In this document: piece by piece, positions 35,233 to 48,293 of the stretch
How the letters are laid out: each line of letters starts with the position of its first letter
Position numbering within the stretch: position 1 is the first letter of the stretch
From: Anastatus disparis
Taxonomy: Eukaryota > Arthropoda > Insecta > Hymenoptera > Eupelmidae
DNA: 64,000 nucleotides
Direction of reading: 5' to 3'
Assembly: GCA_017163975.1 (NCBI GenBank)
Contig: JAFFSR010000136.1
Span: 4,771,501-4,835,500 of the forward strand
Notes under the pieces: model-generated
Databases searched by the model: none
The model's input: the letters and a program-made list of their open reading frames with translations, nothing else
Told to the model about the DNA's origin: nothing
Program-made: the position numbers and the translations under genes

Positions 35233-38200
35233 ATGGCGAGTAGCATTTGTTCCGACGGCTCGTGCCAGGCACCCGCGGACTTTCAGCTATCAACAGAACT
35301 TGACGATGACGACAATGATAAACTCGGCATCAATTCACTCAAGTGTCCGCTTTGTCATAACGGACGTAAGAATTTTTACTGCAGGCAATGCGTGCAAAAT
35401 GGGGAATTCATACATTCAATTTCCGCCTATTCAGAACGGTATGTTCCTGAACGGTATGGCAATCAACAATTTGAGTATTTTTTACTTTTTTTATTTTTTT
35501 ATTTATTCTCATGTGTACTTTTCTTTTTAAAGTCTTTCGTTTCGTTTTTATTTTTTTTAAGTGATTTGCTTTTGTTTATATTATTTATTTTTATTTTTAA
35601 AGCTTTTCATATGAAATTATTTTTCAATAACTTTTGAAAGAAAGATTTTTTAATTGTTTACATTTGTAAGTACTCATTTCACTTTTTAAAGTTTTTTTCT
35701 TTTGCTTTTACTTTCTTTTCATAGTGACACTATGTTTGCTTTGATATTTATGAATATTATTTATTTTTACTTTAATATAAGCTTTTGATACGTAGTTATT
35801 CTTTTGATAACTTTTGAGAGAAAGATATGAATTGTTTTGTATTTAAATTTACACTAAGTCGAATGATAATATACTGAATATTTAATATTATGATGATCAC
35901 AAAATACTTAAAAAAAGTTAGTTTTTTATGTAATATGGCTATTTCTTAAATATTCTATGTACCATGTTTTATTTATATGCATCTGTAAATATAAAGTTTA
36001 TTACAATATTGTTTGTTAGAGCTTTATTTATTTAAGTTTTTTTAATTTAAATAATAAAACAAACAGCAATTTAAAGAAAAAGTTGCATCGTCTACATAAC
36101 ATACTATTATTTTTAGAACTTTGTAGGTCATGATCTAATTGAAAAGTATTGCATATGTTTATTTTAGAATATAACCAATGATCAATCCTTTTGAATATAA
36201 ATTTTTGAAATTTGTGAAAAAATTATTTATTAAAATTTTTTGTAGGTTCTTAGATAAACAGCAAAAGTTGGCACGTTACAAAGTATCTCGAAATCTACTT
36301 GAGGAGAAGTGTAAAAAGGCCCTTGATAAGCACAAGCAAAGGGATAAATTGGTAATGATTTTGAATTACTTAAAAATTGATGATAACAATTACATTATTT
36401 TATGATAATAATGCAATAAAACCTTTTTGTTAGATTTGTGATATAAATGCTTGCAAAGAAAGAATAAGACTGCTCCAAAATATAGAAAACGAAACAAAAC
36501 AAAATATAAGCAAAGGTATAATAAAAATCATAATTTTATTTCAATATTATTTTCTAAAAAATGTTTAAATGAACTAATTATTGATTGTGATATATTATTA
36601 AAGGAAATCAGCGCTTAAGTGTATTAAGGGATGTTAATTCGCAAATAGTTTCAAAATTACCAAGGCATGAAGAACAGATTGAAAAGTTACGCCAACGAGT
36701 TATTGATTTAAAAGTAAAACAGGAAAAACAAAAAGAATCTGTAGAAAGAAAGAGAGCGCAATTAAAAAAAGTTATAAGAACAGCTGCAAAACAATTAATA
36801 GAATATATATTTCCTTTAAGTCTAGTTGAACCTAGTAAAAGGTAAATAAACACTTATTATATTCTGTTACTGACCATATTTAATTAGTTTAAAATCATAT
36901 AAAATTATATTAAAGCAATTGTTCATAATAGAAAAAATTTGTATTATTTGTCTTAATACACATATTCTTGTTTGATATTAAATAATTCAAATCCAAATTT
37001 TATTTTTAGTTTAGACAATAGTGAAGATGATGGATCCAGCAGTACAGATATGGTCACGTGTGCTCTTGCCGATGCTTCGGGGACGTCGTATGTCAGAGGA
37101 AAATGGATTAATGATACTGAAAATAGTTTAGAAATACATCATCGAATTGTTGCCCCTACTTTACCTGGATCTGGAGATTACAGTGCTTATTCTCTCTGGG
37201 GTAAATATTCATAAAATTTTTTATATCTTTTTGCATATGAAAAAAAAATAATGTTAATATTGAGATTTTACTTTAGTGGCGCAAAATAAAGATAATATAC
37301 CTAGCGGGAATAAGGAGAATGCGATACACAATCCTGCACATAACATAAATGCGGCTCTTGTTTATGCTACTCAACTTGTTAATGTTATTGCTTATTACCT
37401 CAATGTACGCCTTCCATATAAGCTTCAATACAGGTTTGATATTGTTTTATTGTTTTATATGATTCTATTTTTATAGATGAATTATAAATTTTAATACTTT
37501 AATTTTTATTTTAGTGAATTTTATGGAAGTGAAATGTCGGATCAAAAATTCGCCAGAAAAGTAGCAAGGCTTAATAGCAATATTTTACGTCTTTGTTTTA
37601 CACAAAATACTGATACATCAGTTTTGCACCCAATGCATACACTGCAAAATATTATGCATTTGCTTAATACTGAAATCAGTGATTTAGGAAGGCACGTATT
37701 TTATTTTTTGATAAAAAAATGAGCATTACAAAAATTTTACAATATATAATTTTTGTTCGATAGAAACATCATGATACAAAAATTACATGTTCATCTTTTT
37801 CTGGAAAAAGAAGGAAAGATCATTGTTAATTTATTAATATTATACATTTAATTTGCAGAGTTGGACCTATTGAAGTGGACCCTAATATAATAGAAAATAT
37901 GCACAATCAATTAGCTCCAGATTTAGAAAACAGTGACGATTCTGCTTCTGATGAAGAAGAAGATGCTTTCAATTGGGAATGGGAAGCAGTAAGATAACAT
38001 TTTTTTGTACCATATACTTACTTACATCACTCTAACTTTGTATTTTTTAACGAATTTTTTAGTAAACTTTTATTTGTATTTAAAATTTTTTAATATTATT
38101 GCTGATTATATGATAATCAAATGAAGTTTAAAAATTAAATTATAAAACTAATTGTTTAACTATCTGTAACTTTTAGGTTCCAAATGTAGCCTGTCCTGAA

Positions 38201-38341
38201 ATGGTTGTTCCTATCCCAGGTGCAATGAATAACCAACAGTCTTCTAGCATGCAAGTAAATCAAAGTGTGGCAGGTGGTTTAGTAACAAGTGCTGCAGCCA
38301 GTATTGCTTCTATATGGAGAGGTTGGACTACCAATAAATAG
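35233..38341 (+). CDS. ATG14: ATG14/Barkor, Beclin 1-associated autophagy regulator
   Basis: Nine exons, 35233-35438, 36246-36351, 36434-36515, 36604-36841, 37010-37200, 37277-37433, 37515-37691, 37859-37988 and 38177-38341, encode 483 residues. Human ATG14 has 492. The N-terminal cysteine pairs CPLC (C38, C41) and CRQC (C50, C53) are the ATG14 ER-targeting repeats. Residues of about 70-205 are a charged coiled coil that in relatives binds Beclin 1 and VPS34. HHRIVAPTLPGSGDYSAYSL marks the shared ATG14/UVRAG domain. The C-terminus ASIASIWRGWT is an amphipathic helix like the BATS membrane sensor. The protein directs the class III PI3-kinase complex to autophagosome sites. Intron 7 has a GC donor, and two in-frame donors 15 bp apart end exon 1. 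Confidence 0.95.
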
Positions 38342-40772
38342 GTTGAATTTAAGTTTTTTTTTACATTAAACTATTACTGCAGGCAGGAAAACGTATTTAT
38401 TCATTCTTTTGAATATGTAATAAAGACAAGAAACTTTTACAGGTTCGATAACAATCACACAATTGTGTAATTTATATCTTAGAAAATTTTTTTATACCAA
38501 TTATTAATTTAGCCAATAACTTTTTTAATCAATTTCACTAGATGATCTTGTAGATTTTTTTTAAGTTTTGATAGGATCGTAACTATAATTAGTTCATTAA
38601 AACCAGTATGTTTCATTTTTATTTTTTATTTGTTTTTAATAGCTCTTTCTACAATTTTATAATTTTTTTCTACATTTTAAATTTATATGTTTAAATTGCG
38701 ATGTTGACATTTGACAATATATTTAAAAAAAAAAACATTTAATTATGTAAATCCATTGGTCTCATTAGGTTATGAATGTTGAAGTGTCATGATTGTAAAT
38801 TAAAGTTCACTGTTTACAGTAAGATAACATTACTGTAATGTCTGTAAAAATGAAAATTCTTTTTATATTTTAAGTTGGCTTGTTATTTTGAAAATAAGTA
38901 TGTGACTATAAATATGATGTGAGTAGTGATTAAAATAATGAAAGTTATGAGAAATGATTTTATGTACTATGGACGTCCAAAATTTATAAATATGCGATGA
39001 CTGTTGACTAATTAGAAAAAAAATGTACAGGAATTAAGAATGTCGATTCATAAAAGAAAATTAATGTTATTTTTGTATATCTAAATGATATTCTTGACTC
39101 ATTCAGTAATGTAAAATCTAATCGACATATTGTACTGATAATTAAAGTCAAAAATATAGAAAAATCAAACAGAGTTCTAAAATTCCTGAAAAAAATCATA
39201 TTAACATAATACATCAGAGCAGAAAAAAATCACCTGGACTTTGTACAATTAATCTTAATATTTATAGAAACAAAATAGAGCGATTTAAAGTAAATTTTCT
39301 TTTATAAAAAAATCGAATGTGATATAAAATAATATGAAACTTTCTTAATCAAGACAACCAATTTTTCATAAGATTAATAATGATATTAGTAGCAGAAATA
39401 CATTAATTATAATAAATTAAAACTATAAAAAAATAAATTATAAAATTATAGTTCCAAGTATAAAAGAAATGAATGATTGTGACAAAAATACATAAATGTA
39501 TAACAACTTACATATAAATTTTTTTTAAAAAGAATGTCCATCAATGAATTGATTCCGAACTTAGCGCTGGAAAGTTTAAAGTACAAATGTTTATAAAAAA
39601 TTTTAGAAAAACATGGAAAGTAATAGTATTTATATCTAATACATATATATCTTTGAAATTAATTTTTTGTAAGTATTGTTATCTTTTATGTATTTCAAAT
39701 GATTGATTATTCAATATTATAATTATAGATAGATAAAGACATTGCAGAAAAAATTTAGAAATGAATATTCCATTTATTAGAAAGAAAAATTGGCACAATT
39801 GCTACAATTAAGATCGATTTCTAAGCCATTGTTGATGTGTCATTTACTCATATCGACAGAACTAATAATTAAGATACTTATAAGTTTGTACATACGTAAA
39901 TTTGAATTTTTAAATGAATCGCACTAGGTAACTGAACATTAATTAAGATATTGTTACTTAGGCTAAACTTAAGAGAAATACGAATGAAATGTGCGGTTAA
40001 CGTACGTTATGAATAAGGTGGCTATGTTTTATTTGAACAAACTTTCAATGTGATATCTCAGACAAACTAAAATGTTTTTTAAAACAAAACTAAGTTATTA
40101 TGTGTTGTAATAAAACATAATCTACTACGAAATATCAATTTTATTCTATTTTTTCAGCACATATTTCATTGAATATTATTTTTTAAAATTTATTTTATAA
40201 TGATGAAAAACTAATGAGAAAAGTATGAGCTGCAAGCTTTTCATGATTTCAAAAACATGAAGTCATTCTAAATTACATTAAAAATAAGATATTATCGAAA
40301 TTTAAAAATTTAAACGAGTCTTTAGGAATAAAATAAAATTTATGCTTATAGTTTGGTAATAAACTTATATTTTTTTATGAATCAAGAATGAAATTGTAGA
40401 TTTTTTTGACAAATTTAAAATAACCAAAATATACCATGACATTCATAAAATAAAAAAAAACAGTATTTGAAATAAATAAATAATAAAAATCTCTACAATA
40501 ATCAATTCTTAATATAAAAATTATTTAAATATTTATATATATTTCATATATATATTTATTTAAATAATATTTTGTTTTTTTCAGGGTTTCGACTAAATAT
40601 AAACTTTGGAATCAGTACAAAAAAACGCTTAACTTTATTGATATTTCGTATTCTGAATAGTATTTTTGACAGCTATACCACTTTCATTGCACAAAAAATT
40701 CCTTCGAAATACGCAATAATATCTAAGTTAGGTATATTTTATGATAAGTCAGGACCCTGTAAGAAAAAAAAA
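38342..40772. other. ATG14 3' UTR and AT-rich intergenic sequence
   Basis: The first few hundred bases probably form the ATG14 3' UTR, with AATAAA-like signals (for example GTAATAAAG near 38418). The rest is AT-rich without recognisable genes or repeats. An open frame at 40572-40775 has no recognisable similarity. Confidence 0.5.
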
Positions 40773-40913
40773 TAGTATATTTTTCATCTATGGGAGAAAA
40801 GTAAAGAATGTCTTAAATCATATGTGAATTGTCACTCGAACTGAAGGCGAGGCAAGCGACAAACATACTACGATTTAAGGCATTCTTTATTTACTCTCGT
40901 GCTGAAAATACTA
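40773..40913. repeat. Short inverted-repeat element next to repeat copy B
   Basis: TAGTATATTTTTCATCTATG, continuing with GGGAGAAAAGTAAAGAATGTCTTAAATC, pairs imperfectly with GATTTAAGGCATTCTTTATT and onward to AAAATACTA. The arms are about 45 bp around a GC-richer centre. It is about 140 bp long and of unknown class. Confidence 0.55.
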
Positions 40914-40924
40914 TTTTTTTTGTA

Positions 40925-42750
40925 TAGCAAGGCCAAAACTGTAACCACAGTGCACAGTGAGCGAAAGCGGCAGATTTGGTCCGCTAGGCAAAAATTAGTA
41001 CATTATGCAACTAGGGAAAAAAGTCGTATCTTTCTCCCGAGGGTGGATTTGCGACCCGGGCGAACGAAGCGAAGCGAGGGGCGCAAATACCCGAGAGAGA
41101 AATAGACTCGCTCCCGAGTTGCATATAGTGCTTTATTCCCACCACAACCGTGGCCAGTTTTTTAATTTAAAAAAAGCGGAGCAGATTTTAAAAAAATTTA
41201 ATTTAATTTAAATTAGAAAATTAGATTTATTGTTTAAATAAATTATTTTTTTTTTTAATTTTATGTACTTAAATTTTATATATTTTCTAAGTTTGTATAA
41301 CTAATTATAATATTTATTGTAATTCAATAATTAATAATTGTCATGCATCATGAAGTATTTTTAAATAAATAACTACACTCCCGTCCATCTTTTTGACCTT
41401 TTTGGATAAAAATTGTATGAACTTCAAAATACAACTCTGCGAAAAATCAACGTACAAAAATCGTCAGAATGGATTTAGAAAGGTTTGGAAGAGCACTTGA
41501 AAATGGCATCGTTTTTATTTTAAAATATATTCTTTTTAGTTCTTTATAAAAATTAAAAAACTAAAAAATTTTTTTAAAATTTTAACCTATTTTTAATATT
41601 TTGCGATTTTTTGATAATTTTTTTTTTCTTTGCTGTTATCATAAAAATGAAGGTATTTTATCCTTCTTTCAAATCCCATTCGGTTTACTTGTCTACGATT
41701 TTTTATTAATTAGTTATTAGTCAATTCGTAAAAAATAGATACATTCTTTAAATCTTGCATATCTCCGCCATTTTTCACTTTGGAAAAAAATGTTTATGAA
41801 AAAAATGTTTATGAAAAAAATGCGTATTTTTTAGTTTAGAATATGCATACAAAGTTTGAAAAACTCATATGAAAAAAAAAAAAATGATTTCGACTTTTTT
41901 ATTAGCCAAATTACTTTGTGTGCATATTCTAAACTAAAAAATACGCATTTTTTTCATAAACATTTTTTTTTAAAGTAAAAAATGGCGGAGATATGCAAGA
42001 TTTAAAGAATGTATCTATTTTTTACGAATTGGCTAATAACTAATTAATAAAAAATCGTAGACAAGAAAACCGAATGAGATTTGAAAGAAGGATAAAATAC
42101 CTTCATTTTTATGATAACAGCAAATAAAAAAAAATTATTTTAAATGGCAAAATATTAAAAATAGGTCAAAATTAAAAAAAAATTTTTAAATTTTTTAATT
42201 TTTATAAAGAATTAAAAAAAATATATTTTGAAATAAAAATGATGCCATTTTCAAGTGCTCTTCCAAACCTAATAACCCCTTCTAAATCCATTCTGACGAT
42301 TTTTGTACGTTGATTTTTCGCAGAGTTGTATTTTGAAGTTCATACAATTTTTATCCAAAAAGATCAAAAACATATGGACGAGAGTATGTTTATTAATAAA
42401 ACTAAAAAATAAATAATATATTCATTATTAAATATTATTAAACCCAATTTAAAAATTCTACAAACAAATTTTTATCACATTAAATATTATTTTTGTTCAA
42501 AAAATGTTAATATTAAAATGTTTTTTTTTTTAATTTTTGGTTTTAGTTAAATATATAGCATTTTTATTAAATTTTTACAATAATTAATGAAAATTTTCAA
42601 TTATTTATAAAATTTTATAAATTTGTAATTTAGCGGGAGAAAAGTACTTTTTTCCCGCAAAATTTTAGACGTAAGGTATGACTTTCTTTCAGCCTGCTTT
42701 TGAGTTAAAAAAGTGGCCATTTCTGTTGAGGTGGGAATAAATATTTTTTT
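40925..42750. repeat. Dispersed repeat, copy B, split by a 1-kb palindrome
   Basis: It shares with copy A (19325-19712) the blocks AGTACATTATGCAACTAGG (about 41000), GAGTTGCATATAGTGCTTTA (about 41117), TTTAGCGGGAGAAAAGTA (about 42630) and AAAAAGTGGCCATTTCTGTT (about 42717). The left half at 41145 (GTGGCCAGTTTTTTAA) is complementary to the right half. The core between 41030 and 41100 is unusually GC-rich (GACCCGGGCGAACGAAGCGA). A separate palindromic element occupies 41377-42385. Confidence 0.65.
41377..42385. mobile_element. Palindromic element of about 1.0 kb with about 470-bp arms
   Basis: The left arm from ACTCCCGTCCATCTTTTTGA to about 41853 is the inverse of about 41913-42385, which ends ATGGACGAGAGT. 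Long identical blocks include GATTTTTGTACGTTGATTTT and ATGGCGGAGATATGCAAGAT with their complements. The loop is only about 60 bases. The left arm carries a local tandem duplication of AAAAAATGTTTATG. No coding frame is recognisable. A transcript would fold into a very long hairpin. Confidence 0.8.
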
Positions 42751-43184
42751 ATTCCAAACTTACTTAATTTTTTTTTAATGTATGTAATCTACTATTTTTT
42801 ACTACTATATTTTTAAATTCAATTATATTTCAATGTTTATAAAGAAATGTTCGCAAAATTTTTTAATCATATCAATTTTGTTCAATTTGTAATGAAAGCA
42901 TCTATTATTTAATTTAATCTAGTATTCAAAGAAATGCTCATAATATATGTCATGATAAAATGAAAAAAAATTTTTAATTATAGTTTTGAAAAAAGTGCAG
43001 TGTTTAAAAGCTTGCAATTCATAATTTTCATCATATGAATCTAAATTTTCTAGCTTTTTTATAGCTGCTTAAATTGCATGACAGTTATTATTTTTATCAA
43101 ATTTAATATATATATATATATATAAATTATTTGATACATTTAATAACATACTGGAAATCAATAGACTTGATTATGCTGTTAATA

Positions 43185-43892
43185 CAGTCGACGATCTGAG
43201 TCCCGCCGCCTTCTCCTCCATCGACTCGTTCATGCGTTACCCCCACTCGCTGACTAAAAGAATTTGTTTCCAGACATTCTGAGTCCCGCCGCTGCTCTAT
43301 GCGACTTTTCAACTTGTAAAAATGGATTTATTAGTTTAATTTTTTTGTTGAGAATACAATAAACGATTATTGAAATAAAAGGTAACAAAAAATATTGTAA
43401 TATTGCATAATTCTCATTTATATTTACTATAAAAAATATAAAAATTAAATTTTTTTATTTATATGTAACATAAATTTAAAAATTAAAGAATATATTATTT
43501 ATTGATGAACTAAATACTCATTGTTATTATGAAAATGAAATGAAATAAGATTTATTTTTTATTTATAAAGCAATCACTTAAATTTTCAAATAAATAACAT
43601 TTTATTGATTGATTAAATATATCTAGTTTAATTTTTATATTTTTTTCAGTAGATATAAATGAGAATTATGCAATATTGTATTATTTCTTTGTTACTTTTT
43701 ATTTCAATAAATATTTGTTGTATTCTAAACAAAAAAATGAAATTAATAAACCCATTTTTACAAGTGAAAAAGTCGCATAGAGCAGCGACGGGACTCAGAA
43801 TGGTTGGAAACAAATTCTTTTAGTCAGTGAGTGGGGGTAACGCACGAGCGAGTCGATGGAGGAGAAGGCGGCGGGACTCAGATCGTCGACTG
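43185..43892. mobile_element. GC-ended palindromic element, CAGTCGACGATCTGAGTCCC
   Basis: A 708-bp element with TA on each side has arms of more than 200 bp that begin CAGTCGACGATCTGAGTCCC. The arms include a second copy of GAGTCCCGCCGC about 90 bp further in. Towards the centre the arms become AT-rich yet still pair (TAATTCTCATTTATAT near 43409 against 43660). The GC-rich ends stand out from the flanks. The TA boundaries suggest a Tc1/mariner-type MITE. Open frames inside are artefacts. Confidence 0.75.
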
Positions 43893-44028
43893 TATTATCA
43901 ACAACTAATATTTATTCCTTGGTAATTTGATTTTAATGTGAGATTTTTTTAAGTCAGGAAAATAGAAAAAAGTTAAAGGTTTGTTAATGTCACGTTTTTA
44001 AAATTTGCAATAGAGTATTTTTTATTAA

Positions 44029-44583
44029 GGGAGTACTATCGGTAGGGGAATAAACATAGAGTTTTAGATGAAACTTGGCATAAGGGTTGATATGGGTGTA
44101 AATAAGCCTTGGTTAAAATTTGAAAACGATTGCCTACCTAATAGTAGAGATATTGGTATTTTTAGTTCCATCACTTTTGACATGTAGTATGATGTAAAAT
44201 CAGGTTATTATCGTTTTCATTTCAAAAATTCTGCTTTATTAACATACAGATTTTAACGGAGATTTGTTTATAAATAGAAAATCATTCGACAAACGTAAAA
44301 TGCTTTCGAAACTTATCAGTTACTACTTTGGAGGATCGAAATTAATTAATATTCAAGCAAAGAAGGCGATTATTGAAAGAGAAAATCTATAAAATACGAA
44401 ATTTGACAATACTGCAATATCGTAAATACAGACGATCATATTATATATACAATACTTTATTTCAAACATTAAATTACTTATTCATTATACATTTATTTAA
44501 ATTATATAATTACACATTTATTTCTACATGATCAAAATTGGAACAAATTCTCAGGTGGCTAACTTCATATCGATAGTAATCCC
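44029..44583. mobile_element. TTAA-flanked element with GGGAnTACTATCG termini
   Basis: TTAA at 44025-44028 precedes GGGAGTACTATCG, and CGATAGTAATCCC precedes TTAA at 44584-44587. The inverted repeats match at 12 of 13 positions. The body of 555 bp has no coding frame. The TTAA boundary points to a piggyBac-like MITE, a different subfamily from 15009-15286. Confidence 0.65.
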
Positions 44584-44587
44584 TTAA

Positions 44588-46226
44588 ATATGATAAAATA
44601 ACAATTGTTTATTTGTTATATATTTATAGTCTTTTATATATTAGACAATTTTAAAATAAAATAAAATTTTTTTTTAAATTAAATATAAAAAATACTTGAG
44701 AATTTTCGTGTATTATATGTCTATTATTTTTTTTGTTATGTTTAAATATAACAACTTATAATAGTAGTTTTTTTTAATTTATGGTTATTCTAAGTTGTTA
44801 TAAACTTCTTTTAGTCTATGATTTTTAATTTTAATTAATCTTCTATTAACGAATGACTGTTAAAAAAATCTAAATATTCAATGATAAGTTTAATGAAAAA
44901 AATTCAGGAAATCATATAACTCAACAATTTTAAGGCAGTGGGTTATAAAAAAAATAACACTTGTATAATTTTATAACATTTTGCATTAACTTTATTTACC
45001 ATGAAAAGTTATATGCAAAAAAATTAATTCGTTAATGCCAGTTAATTATGAAAGTGATAAATCGTGTTAAATTGGCACAACGAATTGTTAAAATTTTTAA
45101 TCTTTTGTTGATTTTTTTTGTTTTATATTTATCAGATTCGCAGAGCTATAATAAGTATTCACTTCTTAAATTTATTAAACGATTTTTTTTTTCAATTTAT
45201 TTTTTGACTAATAATGTAATAATCTTTTTTTAATGTTGATGGTAACGGGAAGTAAGAAAGGCAAACTTTCATCAGAGGTAAGTTGATAATACTTATAGCT
45301 TTTGAAGTATACCTTAAAATATCTATTCTTGATGTAATTGCAATATTAATAATAAAAAAATTAATAATATTAATAATCACAGCACATTTTATAAATTTTT
45401 TAAAATTTATTTTCATATAGTAAAAGATATCATTTCGAAAAAAATATTTGATAAAAATAAATACTTTTAAGTTTATAATTAAGTGAAAACAATAAATGAA
45501 AAAAGTGATTTAAATTTTGAAAAATAATTTTTCAAATTTTGTTATTTTTATTTTTAATGCTGTAAATAGGATTCTGTATAAAGTAAATAAGGTTTCAAAT
45601 AAAATAAAATATAAATTATTCAAACATTAATGCATAAATTTAGATGAAAACTATAAATATTTTCATCCTCTGATGTTATTACAAATGCTTGCTTAGCAAC
45701 TGTGATTTTTTTCTCAATAGAATGCAATATCATTGTCGCGAGTAAAATAAAATAATTTGTTAATGTTTATCTTTTGATATACGAAAAGATGCTATTCAAC
45801 TGCAAAATGCCATTCCTAACCAAAGAGACAACTATTTATTAGAACCAAACTCATTTTCTTAAAAATGAAAAAATCCATTAATTATTATATTTTCTAGCAA
45901 TTTTGGAAAATAAAATGCAATAAATTTCATCAAAAGATAAAACGAAATCTGTTTTTTTAAATATTATAAACATTAAAGAAACATTTGAAATAATAAATGC
46001 AAAAATTATTTTTATAAAAGCAATATAGTAAAAACTCATAAAATATTTAAATAAATCTTAAATAATGTGCAATATATCATTAAATATAATAAAAAGAATT
46101 AATTAAAAAAAATGAAATATGGTTTGAAGTAAATTTTAAAGGATCATAAAAAAATTAAATGAATGATTTGCTACTGCATTAGTAAGCAATTAAGAAAATA
46201 GATATTTAATTTATAAGACTATTATT

Positions 46227-46286
<60 letters not shown>

Positions 46287-48293
46287 AATCCCTGATTTTC
46301 AATACGTATACTTTGTAAAAAAGAAACCTTCCGGCTAGAAAGTGTTATAACTTTTAATAGATTTTTTTGCATATAGATTAAAATTACCAGCTGTTTCAAA
46401 TGATTTAAAAATAAAAAAAACTAGACTTTAATCTATAGATAATGACAGTACAGATAACAAACGCTGCAAAGAATGGCCAAATAAATTTTTTTTTTTTTAA
46501 TCCAACTACCTATTAATTTTCGCTTTTTTCTTTTCTTCCTTTTACTCATCCTTTATTTTTTAACTATCTTTTTTATTTCTTTCAGTCGTCGAAATACTAC
46601 AATGTAACATGTCGTATATATATCAAGTTACGGTAGTATCATCGATTATATAAACATATCTTTTTAATCGATCATCTTTGTCGATTGCTTGGTTTTTTTT
46701 GTAAACATGTAAAATACAATATTTCTTTTTTTACGCAACAATTAATATACGTAACTAGTACAGCATTACATTCCACTTTTTTTGGATAAGTATATATATA
46801 TTATGTTTATCCATCCAATTCGTTTTTCTTACGAAGAGACGGATTTATCCCTTAACAGCAAATAAAAGTATACGTCGACAATTCATTTAATAATTTGTAC
46901 TGACTTTGATTGATTCATCATTATTTGTTCTATATAGATAAATAGTGATTGAATTATATAAGTATAAATATTTAAACTGTTATTAAATTTTTGTATTTGT
47001 TTTTCATTTAAAAAGGATACTGATGAGTATAAATTAAAAAATGTTCAAATGAATTGTCTCAAAACGTAAATATTGTTTTATTTACTGCAATTTATGGTAA
47101 GATAAATTAAGAATCATACAAATAACTTTTTAATTAATGATTTTCTCCACTGGTTGTTACGCATATCGCTTAGCAAAAGACGGACGTGTTTTTTTTTTTT
47201 TTTAATTTTAATTCATTTATATTAGTGTCACTGTTCGTATTATAGTATATAAGTAATATATGTATGTATATTATGTACAATGCGTTATTCAAGCATTTTT
47301 TTCTTAACATATTACAACGATAAAACCTGTATATAAAGTGCTTTAATTTATTCACCAGTTTTTCTTATTTGAAATTTTTTTTCTACAGTATTTAAATAAT
47401 ACTTAGGTTTTCAGAAATTTAAAATAAATTATAAACTAATGAAACGTACAATTTTTAAAACGTTATAACGTTGATTTCAGGATCACCGATTCTAAGGGTT
47501 CATTGTTTATTGTGTCTCTAATTCATCATAACAATGAATCTATACCTACGAATTTACCATAAAATCTCAACTTTAAAATTAAATTTATGTCATCGTTATT
47601 TATGATTTTATGTTATTGAAATAAGAGAAACTATTTTTTTCTAAGCAATGGATCGTGATGCCTTTTTTTTTTTATAAAAACTCAGACTTTATAATTACTA
47701 AGACTCATTTTTTAGAACTATTTTATTATCATTAAAAAAACTATTAATGTAGAAATGATTAAATAATTAGTCAAGATCTCATAGTTCGTAGATATAGAAA
47801 GTTAGTCATTTTTGTGCTGCATATTTACGTTTGAACAAATTGTATGTGAACAAAATGTATTAAGTATTCTTTCAATTTTTTCGACAGATTTTTTATTATG
47901 CCTTCAATATGTCCTTTTCGTTATCACAACTATTATCACTTAATTCATCATACTTTAAAAAAAACTTCAAATATTTGAGATTTAAAAAAATATTTAGTCA
48001 GGAATTTTTGATAAAATTATATTTAAAAGTGTTTAAAAATCTCATAAATGTATTTTATTTTAATAGCAAAATATTAGTTTAATAAATCTCTATTAAATGC
48101 ATATAGGATAAATTTATGCCTATTAATGTAATTGATGAATGAATTACGTTCAGACAATAAAAAGTAAATGAATTGATAAGTATTTAATGAAGAAAATATT
48201 TTTTAACAAATGCAGATACAATAATATCTCTTCATATTTTTGAAATTTGATTTGCAAATTGCACAGTATTGTAATAATACATATTATTTATAA
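44588..48293. other. AT-rich intergenic sequence
   Basis: No gene or clear element was recognised apart from a TA microsatellite at 46227-46283. Confidence 0.5.
46227..46283. repeat. (TA)n microsatellite
   Basis: About 28 uninterrupted or nearly uninterrupted TA units occur in intergenic sequence. Confidence 0.9.

Noticed and set aside
40572..40775. Open frame with a good upstream acceptor (TTTTTTTCAG)
   Set aside because: The peptide resembles nothing I know, has AT-driven composition and no partner exons.
41000..41140. CRISPR-like or tandem array suggested by the repeated GCGAACGAAGCGAAGCGAGG-type sequence
   Set aside because: It is a single short GC-rich palindromic core inside an interspersed repeat, with no regularly spaced units.
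43127..43312. Minus-strand frame with GC-rich codons
   Set aside because: It lies in the arm of a palindromic element and has no recognisable similarity.
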